Both the position numbers and the translations under genes were made by a program. DNA of 6,864 nt from Candidatus Bathyarchaeota archaeon (GTDB taxonomy: Archaea > Thermoproteota > Bathyarchaeia > Bathyarchaeales > Bathycorpusculaceae): contig DAOVMU010000079.1 in the NCBI GenBank assembly GCA_030630585.1, forward strand, positions 1 to 6,864. The letters run 5' to 3'. Below, in pieces: positions 1 through 5,395 of this stretch (its first letter is position 1; each line of letters starts with the position of its first letter). The notes below the pieces were generated by a model that was not told the DNA's origin, did no database searches, and saw only the letters and a program-made list of their open reading frames with translations.

Positions 1-218
1 AATTGCCCCCCATAGGGACGCCAAATTCTTTTTTTGGTTAGACTTAGCTTACGCGTTCCGGACGCAGAAAGATGGGGGATCCCGCCCATTGGTCGACCGC
101 AGAGATAGCAGTGTGGCGAGGAGCTGATTTCTCGCTTATAGTGAACTGTTTTGCGGCCACCCGGCAAACTCTTGTGACCCCGTTTTCTACTTCTTGTGCG
201 TTGACTAGGTTTAGTCAT
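1..218 (-). CDS. rpl34e: Large ribosomal subunit protein eL34 (L34e), 3' end cut by the window edge
   Basis: This is a structural protein of the archaeal and eukaryotic large ribosomal subunit with no bacterial counterpart. Seventy-two codons are visible and the frame stays open through position 1, so the C-terminus lies outside the window. Recognisable parts are the Arg/Lys-rich N-terminus (MTKPSQRTRSRKRGHKS), the LPGGRKTVHYKR segment near residues 18-29, the first half of the zinc-binding site (C38-x-x-C41), a GGIP turn at 45-48, and the family segment RIWRPYGG at 64-71. The second CxxC pair of the family would fall just past the edge. ATG at 218 is chosen because GGAG at 231-228 sits 9 nt upstream; the nearby ATG at 223 hits TGA after one codon. 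The start lies 6 nt after the DUF106 stop, so translation is probably coupled. In archaea eL34 commonly neighbours DUF106 and cytidylate kinase (cmk), so cmk may follow to the left. Identification is from conserved motifs. Confidence 0.93.
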   Translation of the reverse strand, partial: MTKPSQRTRSRKRGHKSLPGGRKTVHYKREISSSPHCYLCGRPMGGIPHLSASGTRKLSLTKKRIWRPYGGQ

Positions 219-224
219 TTCATG

Positions 225-719
225 TCACTCCACGCTTACCAGTCCGAACAAGTGCGAAAACACAGTTCCAAAAAGAAAAGAACACAACAAGTACCACCAC
301 ATTAGGGAGTGAAGTTGCATTCCTACTAGTGGTATGGTTACTACTCCCAAGTTGTTGCTTACTCCTGGAAAAAAAGCAATCGGTTTGCCCTGATAAAATC
401 CACCTAGGATTTGCCACATCAATATGAGGGGAACAAAGAACAGTAGCATTACTTTCATTGACTGCCACATCATTTTGGATTGAAGCTGCAAAATATATTG
501 CTGCTTCTTCATAAGTTTCTCTACGCGTTTTTTGTCTTTGCTTCGTTGGGCTTTCCGCAATTCCGCATTCCATTCCGCAATCTCTTTTCTCCTAGTCTTC
601 GACTGTTCCGGATTTGTCAAAAGGCGATTTGTCAGCGAGGTCAGTAACGAGATGGCGGCTGCTAATGAAAATATGAAAACCGTCGAAATAGGGATTTCCA
701 ACAAGAACTCTGGGAGCAT
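225..719 (-). CDS. DUF106 / EMC3-TMCO1-like membrane protein insertase (archaeal YidC-like, Ylp1)
   Basis: This is an integral membrane protein of the Oxa1/YidC/Get1 superfamily, expected to help insert membrane proteins. M. jannaschii MJ0480 is the structural reference for the archaeal group. The 164-residue product fits the family: membrane segment 1 at about 11-30, a long charged cytosolic helical hairpin or coiled coil at about 38-82 (rich in Lys, Arg, Glu and Gln), membrane segment 2 at about 88-107, and membrane segment 3 at about 138-158. The Met-rich stretch around 83-91 (KMMWQSMKVM) resembles the Met-rich lining seen in this superfamily. I chose ATG at 719 over the in-frame TTG at 728 because GGAGG at 733-729 is 9 nt from the ATG but directly abuts the TTG. 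The gene follows secY after a short spacer, which places channel and insertase in one transcription unit with ribosomal proteins. In many archaea adkA would lie between the two; it is absent here. Confidence 0.92.
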   Translation of the reverse strand: MLPEFLLEIPISTVFIFSLAAAISLLTSLTNRLLTNPEQSKTRRKEIAEWNAELRKAQRSKDKKRVEKLMKKQQYILQLQSKMMWQSMKVMLLFFVPLILMWQILGGFYQGKPIAFFPGVSNNLGVVTIPLVGMQLHSLMWWYLLCSFLFGTVFSHLFGLVSVE

Positions 720-720
720 T

Positions 721-777
721 TCACACAACCTCCAAAGCGTTTAACGTTACAACAGTAACTATAGTTGTTTTGTTCAT
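721..777 (-). pseudogene. 18-codon ORF between secY and DUF106; possible remnant of archaeal adenylate kinase (adkA)
   Basis: The ORF reads ATG (777-775) through TGA (723-721) and encodes MNKTTIVTVVTLNALEVV. A perfect GGAGGT at 790-785, formed by the last Gly-Gly codons of secY, is 7 nt upstream, so ribosomes could well start here. Its TGA ends one base before the DUF106 ATG. Many archaea have adkA exactly at this place, and archaeal AdkA proteins begin with a Met-Asn/Lys-Lys plus hydrophobic strand (pattern like MKNKVVVxxGVPG) leading into the P-loop. The first 10 residues here fit that strand, but the Gly-rich P-loop and the rest of the kinase are missing. The inference is that adkA was deleted, leaving its start region joined to the DUF106 ribosome-binding site. 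Alternatives are a short coupling or leader peptide, or chance. With 18 residues, homology cannot be proved from one sequence. Confidence 0.3.
729..733 (-). promoter_or_regulatory. Shine-Dalgarno site of the DUF106 gene (decides its start)
   Basis: GGAGG on the minus strand lies 9 nt before ATG 719. It directly touches the upstream in-frame TTG at 728, so it cannot serve that codon. It therefore shortens the protein by three residues compared with the longest reading. Confidence 0.75.
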
Positions 778-781
778 GGTT

Positions 782-2197
782 TTAACCTCCAAATATCTTT
801 CTGAAAGCTGGATACATTTCAGCAGCCCTTTCCCGCATTAATATTTCGTAGTACTGATAGATTATTCCGACAGAAAGCAGTATGCCCATTCCTGAACCGA
901 AAACTCCAAAGAAATCTGATACGCCAGCAATCAAAGCTACGATTACTCCGCCAAGAATGGTAACTGCAGGAATGTAACGTTTAAGAACGGATTCAACAGC
1001 TCTTCCAGATCGCCTGTAGCCTGGAATCTGCATACCGGCACCTACAAGTTGTTTGGCTACTGTTGATGGATCTAGGCCGCCGATTTCAAGCCATGTAAGC
1101 GAAAAAATGACGCAAAAAGCAACAAGGATCCCAAGATAGATAAAAGCCTTCAGCGGATCTCCCATGAAACTGGTAAAACTACGTGGTGAAAGAACATAAT
1201 ACACAAGCCCTCCCACCGGTTGAAGACTTTCTTGGCCGGTCTCTCCAACCCATACAAATTGCCCTAGAAGATCAAGCCAGAAATTTCGTCCAGGGTCAGG
1301 TTGACCATTCATGCTCCAGAAAATCTGTGAAAAGAAGTATACGTTAGCGAAAAGAGCTGAGGCAAAAATTACTGGAAGATTAGATACATACAAAAGTTTT
1401 ATTGGATATCGACTGCGGAAACCTCTGTAACCAGCGTAGGATAATGGCAGTTCAACCCTTACGCCTTCGACGTACATTATCACTAGAAAAGCAACGGTTG
1501 TAGCTATAAATCCAATTAGGGATGGATAAGCACCCGTTCCGAATATCCAAGATGTTATTGACTCAGTGCCAGCTAACACAATTGCCAGATGCCCAACGAA
1601 TAAACCGGTTCCCGGAGAAAAACATTGCCAGAAGATTTGCTGTGCAACTCCAGCCACAATGAATAAGCTTATTCCGCTACCGAATCCCCAGCCTTTTTGC
1701 ACAAGCTCATCCATCAACAGTACGATCATTCCTGCTGCTAAGAGTTGTAGGAAAACGATTATAGCTGCTGGGCCTGGCATTTCTCCATACATTCCGCCGA
1801 TTATGTATGCAGATGCCTGAACTCCCGTGAGAACGATAGAGAAGACTTTGCTTGCTGTTGTGAATAGACTTCTGTCTTCAGCATGTGACATGTCGCAGTC
1901 TATCATGTCGGAGCCAGCTAGAAGCTGCAGTATTATTCCGGCTGTAACTATTGGACCTATACCAAGCTCCATGAGGCTTCCACGGCTGGAGGCAAAAATT
2001 ATTCGAAGGGCAGCAAGTTCACCTAATGCTGTTGTTGTAACACCGTAAAGGGGGATTTCAGTCATTATTAAGTAGATGATCAGTACAAGCGCTGTCCAGA
2101 AAAGTTTTTCATTAAATCCTACTTTCCGTTCCGGGACCTTGATTTCCGGAAGAATCCTAGCAATAGGTTTGAATAGACTTAGAAATCTGCCAGCCAT
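782..2197 (-). CDS. secY: Preprotein translocase subunit SecY (Sec61 alpha homologue)
   Basis: SecY is the pore-forming subunit of the SecYEbeta channel, which moves unfolded secretory proteins across the cytoplasmic membrane and releases transmembrane helices sideways into it. The 471-residue length is normal for archaeal SecY. An amphipathic N-terminal segment carries the family pattern LPEIKVPERKV at 16-26. Transmembrane helix 1 is at about 32-50, the plug region at about 54-74, and helix 2 begins with LGIGPIVTAGIILQLLAG at 78-95. QKGWGFGSGISLFI at 167-180 marks helix 5. The conserved cytosolic loop between helices 6 and 7, which contacts the ribosome, spans about 244-273 and contains YRGFRSRYPIKLLYVSN. 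A second ribosome-contacting loop lies before the last two helices, around 385-410. The ATG start is 3 nt after the uL15 stop, so translation is likely coupled; no strong SD is visible. The protein ends in IFGG, whose Gly codons form an SD-like motif for the next reading frame. Identification is secure. Confidence 0.98.
   Translation of the reverse strand: MAGRFLSLFKPIARILPEIKVPERKVGFNEKLFWTALVLIIYLIMTEIPLYGVTTTALGELAALRIIFASSRGSLMELGIGPIVTAGIILQLLAGSDMIDCDMSHAEDRSLFTTASKVFSIVLTGVQASAYIIGGMYGEMPGPAAIIVFLQLLAAGMIVLLMDELVQKGWGFGSGISLFIVAGVAQQIFWQCFSPGTGLFVGHLAIVLAGTESITSWIFGTGAYPSLIGFIATTVAFLVIMYVEGVRVELPLSYAGYRGFRSRYPIKLLYVSNLPVIFASALFANVYFFSQIFWSMNGQPDPGRNFWLDLLGQFVWVGETGQESLQPVGGLVYYVLSPRSFTSFMGDPLKAFIYLGILVAFCVIFSLTWLEIGGLDPSTVAKQLVGAGMQIPGYRRSGRAVESVLKRYIPAVTILGGVIVALIAGVSDFFGVFGSGMGILLSVGIIYQYYEILMRERAAEMYPAFRKIFGG
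785..790 (-). promoter_or_regulatory. Shine-Dalgarno site at the very 3' end of secY, serving the 18-codon ORF
   Basis: GGAGGT is read from the two terminal Gly codons of secY and ends just before the TAA stop. It lies 7 nt before ATG 777 and about 65 nt before the DUF106 ATG, which has its own GGAGG. It therefore only makes sense as a ribosome-binding site for the tiny ORF, or as coincidence from Gly-Gly codons. Confidence 0.5.
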
Positions 2198-2200
2198 GGA

Positions 2201-2650
2201 CTATCCGCTGCTCTTCAGCTTTTCAGATTTTATCAAGACTTGTCCCCCAGCTTCTTCTATTTTCTTAGCTGCAGATTTTGAACATGACGACACCTTTATA
2301 ATTAGTGGTTTTGTAACATTGCCTGTGCCAAGAAGTTTTGTGTAGCCGAGACTTTCCAAGTCTATAAGGAATTCACCATTTTCCTTTTTTGTTGAGAGGT
2401 TTTCAGCTGTTTCATCCAGTACTCCAACGTTTATAGCATTCACTTTTTGTCTCACACTTTTGGGTGAGGTGAAACCTTTTTTGCCGAAGTAGTCTGGTTC
2501 ATATTTTATCACGTAGGACCATTTATGTTTATGGAAACCTGCCTTCCCATGTCCCCCTCTTGATCCCCCTGCTCTGTGCTGCCCCACTCTGCCCCAACCA
2601 TGAGTTCTTGAACCACGTTGCTTTCTGATTTTTCTAAGTTTGTGAGGCAT
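2201..2650 (-). CDS. rpl15: Large ribosomal subunit protein uL15 (L15, archaeal type)
   Basis: uL15 is a large-subunit protein whose long basic N-terminal extension threads into 23S rRNA and which helps late assembly. The 149-residue product shows the archaeal/eukaryotic signature: a basic start (MPHKLRKIRKQRG), then the Gly/Arg/His-rich segment at about 12-40 (HGWGRVGQHRAGGSRGGHGK), then the archaeal WSYVIKYEPDYFGKKGF block at about 44-60. The C-terminal globular domain includes LLGTGNVTKPLIIKVSSCSK and the KIEEAGGQV segment near 130-138. ATG at 2650 starts 10 nt after the stop of the Hsp20-like gene. The SD is weak: only an AGGT overlapping that gene's stop, some distance upstream. In the usual archaeal operon uL30 directly precedes uL15; here the Hsp20-like gene separates them. 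Identification is secure. Confidence 0.97.
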   Translation of the reverse strand: MPHKLRKIRKQRGSRTHGWGRVGQHRAGGSRGGHGKAGFHKHKWSYVIKYEPDYFGKKGFTSPKSVRQKVNAINVGVLDETAENLSTKKENGEFLIDLESLGYTKLLGTGNVTKPLIIKVSSCSKSAAKKIEEAGGQVLIKSEKLKSSG

Positions 2651-2660
2651 CTTCAGTCAG

Positions 2661-3110
2661 CTACCTTGCGATGGTTTTTTTCTCAAGAGCCTTTTTGAAC
2701 TGTATTTCGAGCACACCGTTCCTACATGATGTACATTGCGTGTTTGAAATCACTCTTTCCGGAAGATTCAAACTCTTATAGTATTTCCGATCAGGAGATT
2801 CAGCAGACAGGATTAATCGTTGATCTTTCACATGGATTCTTAGATTTTCCCTTTTGAACCCTACAAATTCGGCAACAACTATTATTTTATCATTTTCCTC
2901 AAAGACATCGATCAGAGGTGCAGGCGCCTTCCATCTTCGTCGTCTACATGTCTTGAGAAGATTATATTTGTAGGGATGTGTTCCTCTTTTGGTTCTTACA
3001 TTCCTGATTCGGAAAGGATTTGGAGCTTTTCTGTCTTTAGCTCTTTCAGAGTCTCTTGAAATATGAAATCGTTTTGAACGTCTCTTGTATCTCCGCCACT
3101 TCGCGCTCAA
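2661..3110 (-). CDS. Hsp20/alpha-crystallin domain protein with a highly basic N-terminal extension
   Basis: The C-terminal half is an alpha-crystallin domain of the small heat-shock protein superfamily (ATP-independent holdases). It starts at about residue 66 (PLIDVFEENDKIIVVAEFVG), continues through the ENLRIHVKDQRLILSAE strands and RKYYKSLNLPERV, and ends with the hallmark NGVLEI at 131-136. The N-terminal 61 residues are extremely basic, with 25 Arg/Lys and only 3 acidic residues, ending in a CRRRRWKAP hinge. This looks like an rRNA-binding ribosomal protein tail and is unlike normal sHSP N-termini. The C-terminal I-x-I motif used by sHSPs to oligomerise is not seen, and a C-x-x-C (residues 126-129) precedes NGVLEI. 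TTG at 3110 is favoured because GAGGAG lies 8 nt upstream; ATG at 3137 would add nine residues but has no SD. The gene lies between uL30 (79-nt gap with this start) and uL15 (10 nt). A chaperone acting at the ribosome or in its assembly is an inference; the domain call is firm. Confidence 0.85.
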   Translation of the reverse strand: MSAKWRRYKRRSKRFHISRDSERAKDRKAPNPFRIRNVRTKRGTHPYKYNLLKTCRRRRWKAPAPLIDVFEENDKIIVVAEFVGFKRENLRIHVKDQRLILSAESPDRKYYKSLNLPERVISNTQCTSCRNGVLEIQFKKALEKKTIAR

Positions 3111-3118
3111 ACTGCCTT

Positions 3119-3124
3119 CTCCTC
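3119..3124 (-). promoter_or_regulatory. Shine-Dalgarno site of the Hsp20-like gene (decides its start)
   Basis: GAGGAG on the minus strand lies 8 nt before the in-frame TTG at 3110. That spacing matches the other SD sites in this operon (6-11 nt). The longer reading from ATG 3137 has only a T-rich, SD-free leader, so the TTG start is preferred. Confidence 0.55.
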
Positions 3125-3136
3125 GGTAACATGGCA

Positions 3137-3158
3137 TTTAAAAGGTGACTATAAAATG
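3137..3158 (-). promoter_or_regulatory. Possible archaeal promoter (TATA-like boxes) ahead of the Hsp20-like gene
   Basis: The gap after uL30 is A/T-rich and holds two TATA-like motifs on the minus strand: TTTTATAG at 3156-3149 and CTTTTAAA at 3144-3137. From the first box, a start of transcription about 25 nt downstream would fall near 3127, just before the GAGGAG and the TTG start. This could give the gene an internal promoter in addition to readthrough. The motifs are short and A/T-rich, so chance is a real possibility. Confidence 0.3.
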
Positions 3159-3189
3159 TATCGCAAAGAAACGTGTTCAAACTTTCCGT

Positions 3190-3678
3190 TCACGTCATCC
3201 GTTTTATCAGTTGATTGATTTTTTCGCCACGGTATCCAAGCTCTCCTCCCATTCCATAACCTTTTTTCACCTTTCCTTTAAAGCCCTTAGTTGGTGGATG
3301 TAGCCTAAAGATTGGTTTCACATTGGAAAGTTTCCAATATTCAACATGGCAATCAAATATTGCTTCTATGAGCTCTTCTAACGATTCGTAACCAATTTTT
3401 TGTGCATGTTCATCTGTTAGCTGTTTATTACCAGCAACTCTTCCCCTTTCCTTTATTATCATGCTCACGGCTTCCTTCGAAGCTTCACCCCAAGTGATGA
3501 AGTTCTGCGCCGTTTTCAACATTCCAAGGAACGCGGGACGATTGTCAATTAAAACCGCATAGTTATTTCGTGTCAGGTTAAGCATTTGAAGGGTTTCCCT
3601 AGTTCGCCGTGAAGCTCTAATCGTCCCACGGATTCTTACAACAACTATGCATTTACGTTCCTTCGCTTCTTCAATCAC
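3190..3678 (-). CDS. rpl30: Large ribosomal subunit protein uL30 (L30, long archaeal type)
   Basis: uL30 is a large-subunit protein that binds 23S rRNA. The 162-residue length is that of the archaeal/eukaryotic (L7-like) form, well over the roughly 60 residues of bacterial L30. The core begins with CIVVVRIRGTIRASRRTRET at 9-28, followed by LQMLNLTRNNYAVLIDN (31-47) and the LGMLKTAQNFITWGEAS block around 51-67. The long-form extension follows: RGRVAGNKQLTDEHAQK, a LEELIEAIF helix, and the C-terminal FRLHPPTKGFKGKVKKGYG segment near 124-142. The start codon is GTG and abuts the uS5 TAA stop with no spacer. GAGGT within the last uS5 codons is only 2 nt from GTG, closer than elsewhere in the operon, so initiation probably relies on the ribosome terminating on uS5. 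The stop is followed by the widest conventional gap of the window (52 nt to the next ATG). Confidence 0.97.
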   Translation of the reverse strand: MIEEAKERKCIVVVRIRGTIRASRRTRETLQMLNLTRNNYAVLIDNRPAFLGMLKTAQNFITWGEASKEAVSMIIKERGRVAGNKQLTDEHAQKIGYESLEELIEAIFDCHVEYWKLSNVKPIFRLHPPTKGFKGKVKKGYGMGGELGYRGEKINQLIKRMT

Positions 3679-4341
3679 TTACCTCACCCAATCCGCAGGA
3701 GTTATAAGGCTATAGGTTCTCTTCAAAGCGTCGAAAACAGCATATGCAAAAGATGGAACAGTTCTCGTTGAGCCATAACTCCTTGTCCAGCAGTCTTTTA
3801 TGCCAGCAAGTCCGAGAATGACCTTTGACACTTCGCTTGTTACAAGACCTAAACCTCTTGGTCCGGGGAGAATCACAATTCTTACGCCGCCACATTTTCC
3901 TTCAACTTGAAACTGAACGGAATGTGGTCTTCCACAGCTGCACTCCCAGCTTCCACAACCCCTCCTAACTGGAACTAGGTTTAAACGAGCGTCTATCGCA
4001 GCCTTTTCTATGGCTGCTCGCACCTGTCGTGTTTTCCCAGATCCTAAGCCAATATAGCCTTCTCTGTTTCCAACGGCAACTATGGCTCTAAACCTTGATT
4101 TTTCACCAGCATCTGTTTGTTTTTGAACTAGGTTTATGTTTATAACCTCTTCTTGAATGCCTGGAAGTAGAGCATCAACAATTTGGGGTTCACGTATTCT
4201 CAAGCCTTCCATAAAGACTTCTTCAATGGATGCGATCCTACCCTCTTGTATCATCTTACCAAGGCGTGTCATAGGAGCCCACTCTTCAAGGCTTTCTGAT
4301 GTTCTTCTTTTTGTATATCTTCTTCTTCTTGAATATCTCAT
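3679..4341 (-). CDS. rps5: Small ribosomal subunit protein uS5 (S5, archaeal type)
   Basis: uS5 is a 30S protein at the mRNA entry side that contributes to decoding accuracy and helicase activity. The 220-residue product matches the archaeal length. A basic N-terminus with EEWAPMTRLGKMIQEG at 19-34 is the archaeal/eukaryotic leader. The dsRBD-like S5 N-terminal domain follows at about 64-130 (SRFRAIVAVGNREGYIGLG at 82-100, then GKTRQVRAAIEKA at 102-114). The Cys-bearing segment GCGSWECSCGRPHS is at 128-141. The C-terminal domain includes LPGPRGLGLV, AGIKDCWTRSYGSTRT and FAYAVFDALKRTY. ATG at 4341 overlaps the uL18 stop (ATGA), and GGAGG at 4355-4351 lies 9 nt upstream, so start and coupling are well supported. 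C129, C134 and C136 plus C153 may be simple lineage variation, since archaeal S5 proteins often have Cys here. Confidence 0.98.
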   Translation of the reverse strand: MRYSRRRRYTKRRTSESLEEWAPMTRLGKMIQEGRIASIEEVFMEGLRIREPQIVDALLPGIQEEVININLVQKQTDAGEKSRFRAIVAVGNREGYIGLGSGKTRQVRAAIEKAAIDARLNLVPVRRGCGSWECSCGRPHSVQFQVEGKCGGVRIVILPGPRGLGLVTSEVSKVILGLAGIKDCWTRSYGSTRTVPSFAYAVFDALKRTYSLITPADWVR

Positions 4342-4940
4342 GCCTTTTTGCCTCCACTAAGCGATGCAGTTATCCCTTTTTTGACTTTCGCAAAATGCTT
4401 AGGAAATTCTTCTGGGGGTAGTTTCTGCTTTAAATATTTCGAGAACCTAGTTTGATATTCTTCAGGGTTGGGGGCTAGGATCTCCGCGTACTTTGCAATA
4501 TGCTCTCCCTTTATCCTTCCTTCATTTGGAAGCCTCTCTTCACTATAGGGAACATTTACTCCAGCATCTAGAACACCTTTTAACGCCGCAAAAACCACAT
4601 TTTTTGCAGAGGAACATAATCCTATATCTAGAATTGCTTCCTCTACGCCTTTTGTTTTAGCTTTTAACCCGCAGAGAAGACCAGTCAAGTAAGATGCTGG
4701 AATGTTTCCTCTTGGAGCTTTCCATCTGTAGTCTCTTGTCAGTTCCTTGCTATGTGCTGAAACTATGACTTCGTCTCCGCAGGGTTTAGCCACAATTATT
4801 TGGACAATCATGTTTTTGAGTGAGCCACGAGCTACCAAACGTGGTTTTCCGGAAAGCACGAGTGCTTTTCTCGCTTTATAATCTGTTTTTCCCTCTCTTC
4901 TTCTTCGGAATGGAACACAATAGCGTGGTCCCCTTGCCAT
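4338..4940 (-). CDS. rpl18: Large ribosomal subunit protein uL18 (L18, archaeal type)
   Basis: uL18 binds 5S rRNA and anchors the 5S ribonucleoprotein on the large subunit. The product is 200 residues, the long archaeal/eukaryotic (L5-like) form. The N-terminus MARGPRYCVPFRRRREGKT is the archaeal family signature. The core follows with GKPRLVARGSLKNMIVQII at about 32-50, SAHSKELTRDYRWKAPRGN, the AYL-like helix SYLTGLLCGLKAKTKGVEEA and ILDIGL. VLDAGVNVPYSEE and RIKGEHIAKYAEIL mark the C-terminal part, which ends in a Lys-rich tail. ATG at 4940 is chosen: GGAGG at 4953-4949 is 8 nt upstream, and the ATG shares one base with the eL19 stop (TGATG). The longer reading from TTG 4955 would consume the SD as codons and adds five residues not expected before MARGP. 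The gene sits in the conserved order eL19-uL18-uS5. Confidence 0.97.
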   Translation of the reverse strand: MARGPRYCVPFRRRREGKTDYKARKALVLSGKPRLVARGSLKNMIVQIIVAKPCGDEVIVSAHSKELTRDYRWKAPRGNIPASYLTGLLCGLKAKTKGVEEAILDIGLCSSAKNVVFAALKGVLDAGVNVPYSEERLPNEGRIKGEHIAKYAEILAPNPEEYQTRFSKYLKQKLPPEEFPKHFAKVKKGITASLSGGKKA

Positions 4941-5395
4941 CAACGTTTCCTCCAAAGTTCGTGTGTCTTCAAGTAGCGCTCCATGTCGGCAATAGACCCG
5001 AACTTTCCGCTACTCGCCATCCTGTATATCTTCCGATACGTGTTTTCAACAATGATTCTTTTGGTTTTTAGTTCACGGAGTCTCTTTCTTAAGGCTCGAA
5101 TCCTATTCATCCAAGCTTCTTTCTTGGAGATTTTCGCGTGGGATGAGCCGCTTCTGCTACCTGGCCCGCGCCTTCGTCCCTTCCTTTTCTTTTCATGTAA
5201 AATTCGTGCTCTTGCACGGCTTACACCTTTTTCTGGAAGCCGTTTAACTGCACCTTCATGAATTAGTTTCCGAATTTCCTCTCTGGTTATCGCTACTTCT
5301 ACATAATCTATCCTTTCAGGATCTATCCACACTCGATTCTGTCCAACTTTCAGTATTTGCGCTGCCAGACGTCGCTGACTTTTAAGGCCCGTCAT
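4940..5395 (-). CDS. rpl19e: Large ribosomal subunit protein eL19 (L19e)
   Basis: eL19 is a helical large-subunit protein found only in archaea and eukaryotes; it contributes to an intersubunit bridge. The 151 residues match the archaeal family length. Visible signatures are LKSQRRLAAQILKVGQNRVW at 4-23, then IDPERIDYVEVAITREEIRK and the GAVKRLPEKGVSRARAR block at about 48-64. The very basic linker RKGRRRGPGSRSGSSHAK runs at about 71-88, and the C-terminal helices contain WMNRIRALRKRLRELK and the TYRKIYRMASSGKF motif near 119-132. ATG at 5395 overlaps the eL32 stop by the ATGA pattern, and GAGGAGG at 5413-5407 lies 11 nt upstream. The last codons contain the uL18 SD and the TGA overlaps the uL18 ATG by one base. 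Identification is secure. Confidence 0.98.
   Translation of the reverse strand: MTGLKSQRRLAAQILKVGQNRVWIDPERIDYVEVAITREEIRKLIHEGAVKRLPEKGVSRARARILHEKKRKGRRRGPGSRSGSSHAKISKKEAWMNRIRALRKRLRELKTKRIIVENTYRKIYRMASSGKFGSIADMERYLKTHELWRKR
4949..4953 (-). promoter_or_regulatory. Shine-Dalgarno site of uL18 (decides its start)
   Basis: GGAGG, inside the final codons of eL19, lies 8 nt before ATG 4940. It overlaps the alternative TTG start at 4955, ruling that start out and giving the family-typical MARGPRY N-terminus. Confidence 0.8.

Noticed and set aside
72..305. Plus-strand open frame opposite eL34 and the end of DUF106
   Set aside because: The minus strand here encodes clear eL34 and DUF106 sequence. 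The plus-strand product has no recognisable motif and no SD in front.
220..573. Minus-strand frame overlapping DUF106 in another register
   Set aside because: It is out of frame with the conserved DUF106 protein and has no recognisable domain, so it is a shadow.
746..759. Short inverted repeat GTTAC-AACA-GTAAC, next to the palindrome AACTATAGTT, in the secY-DUF106 spacer
   Set aside because: The stem is only 5 bp and A/T-rich, and no T-run follows on the transcribed strand, so neither a terminator nor an operator can be supported.
1566..2048. Plus-strand frames inside secY
   Set aside because: SecY is intact and conserved across this stretch; the opposite-strand frames show no family features or start signals.
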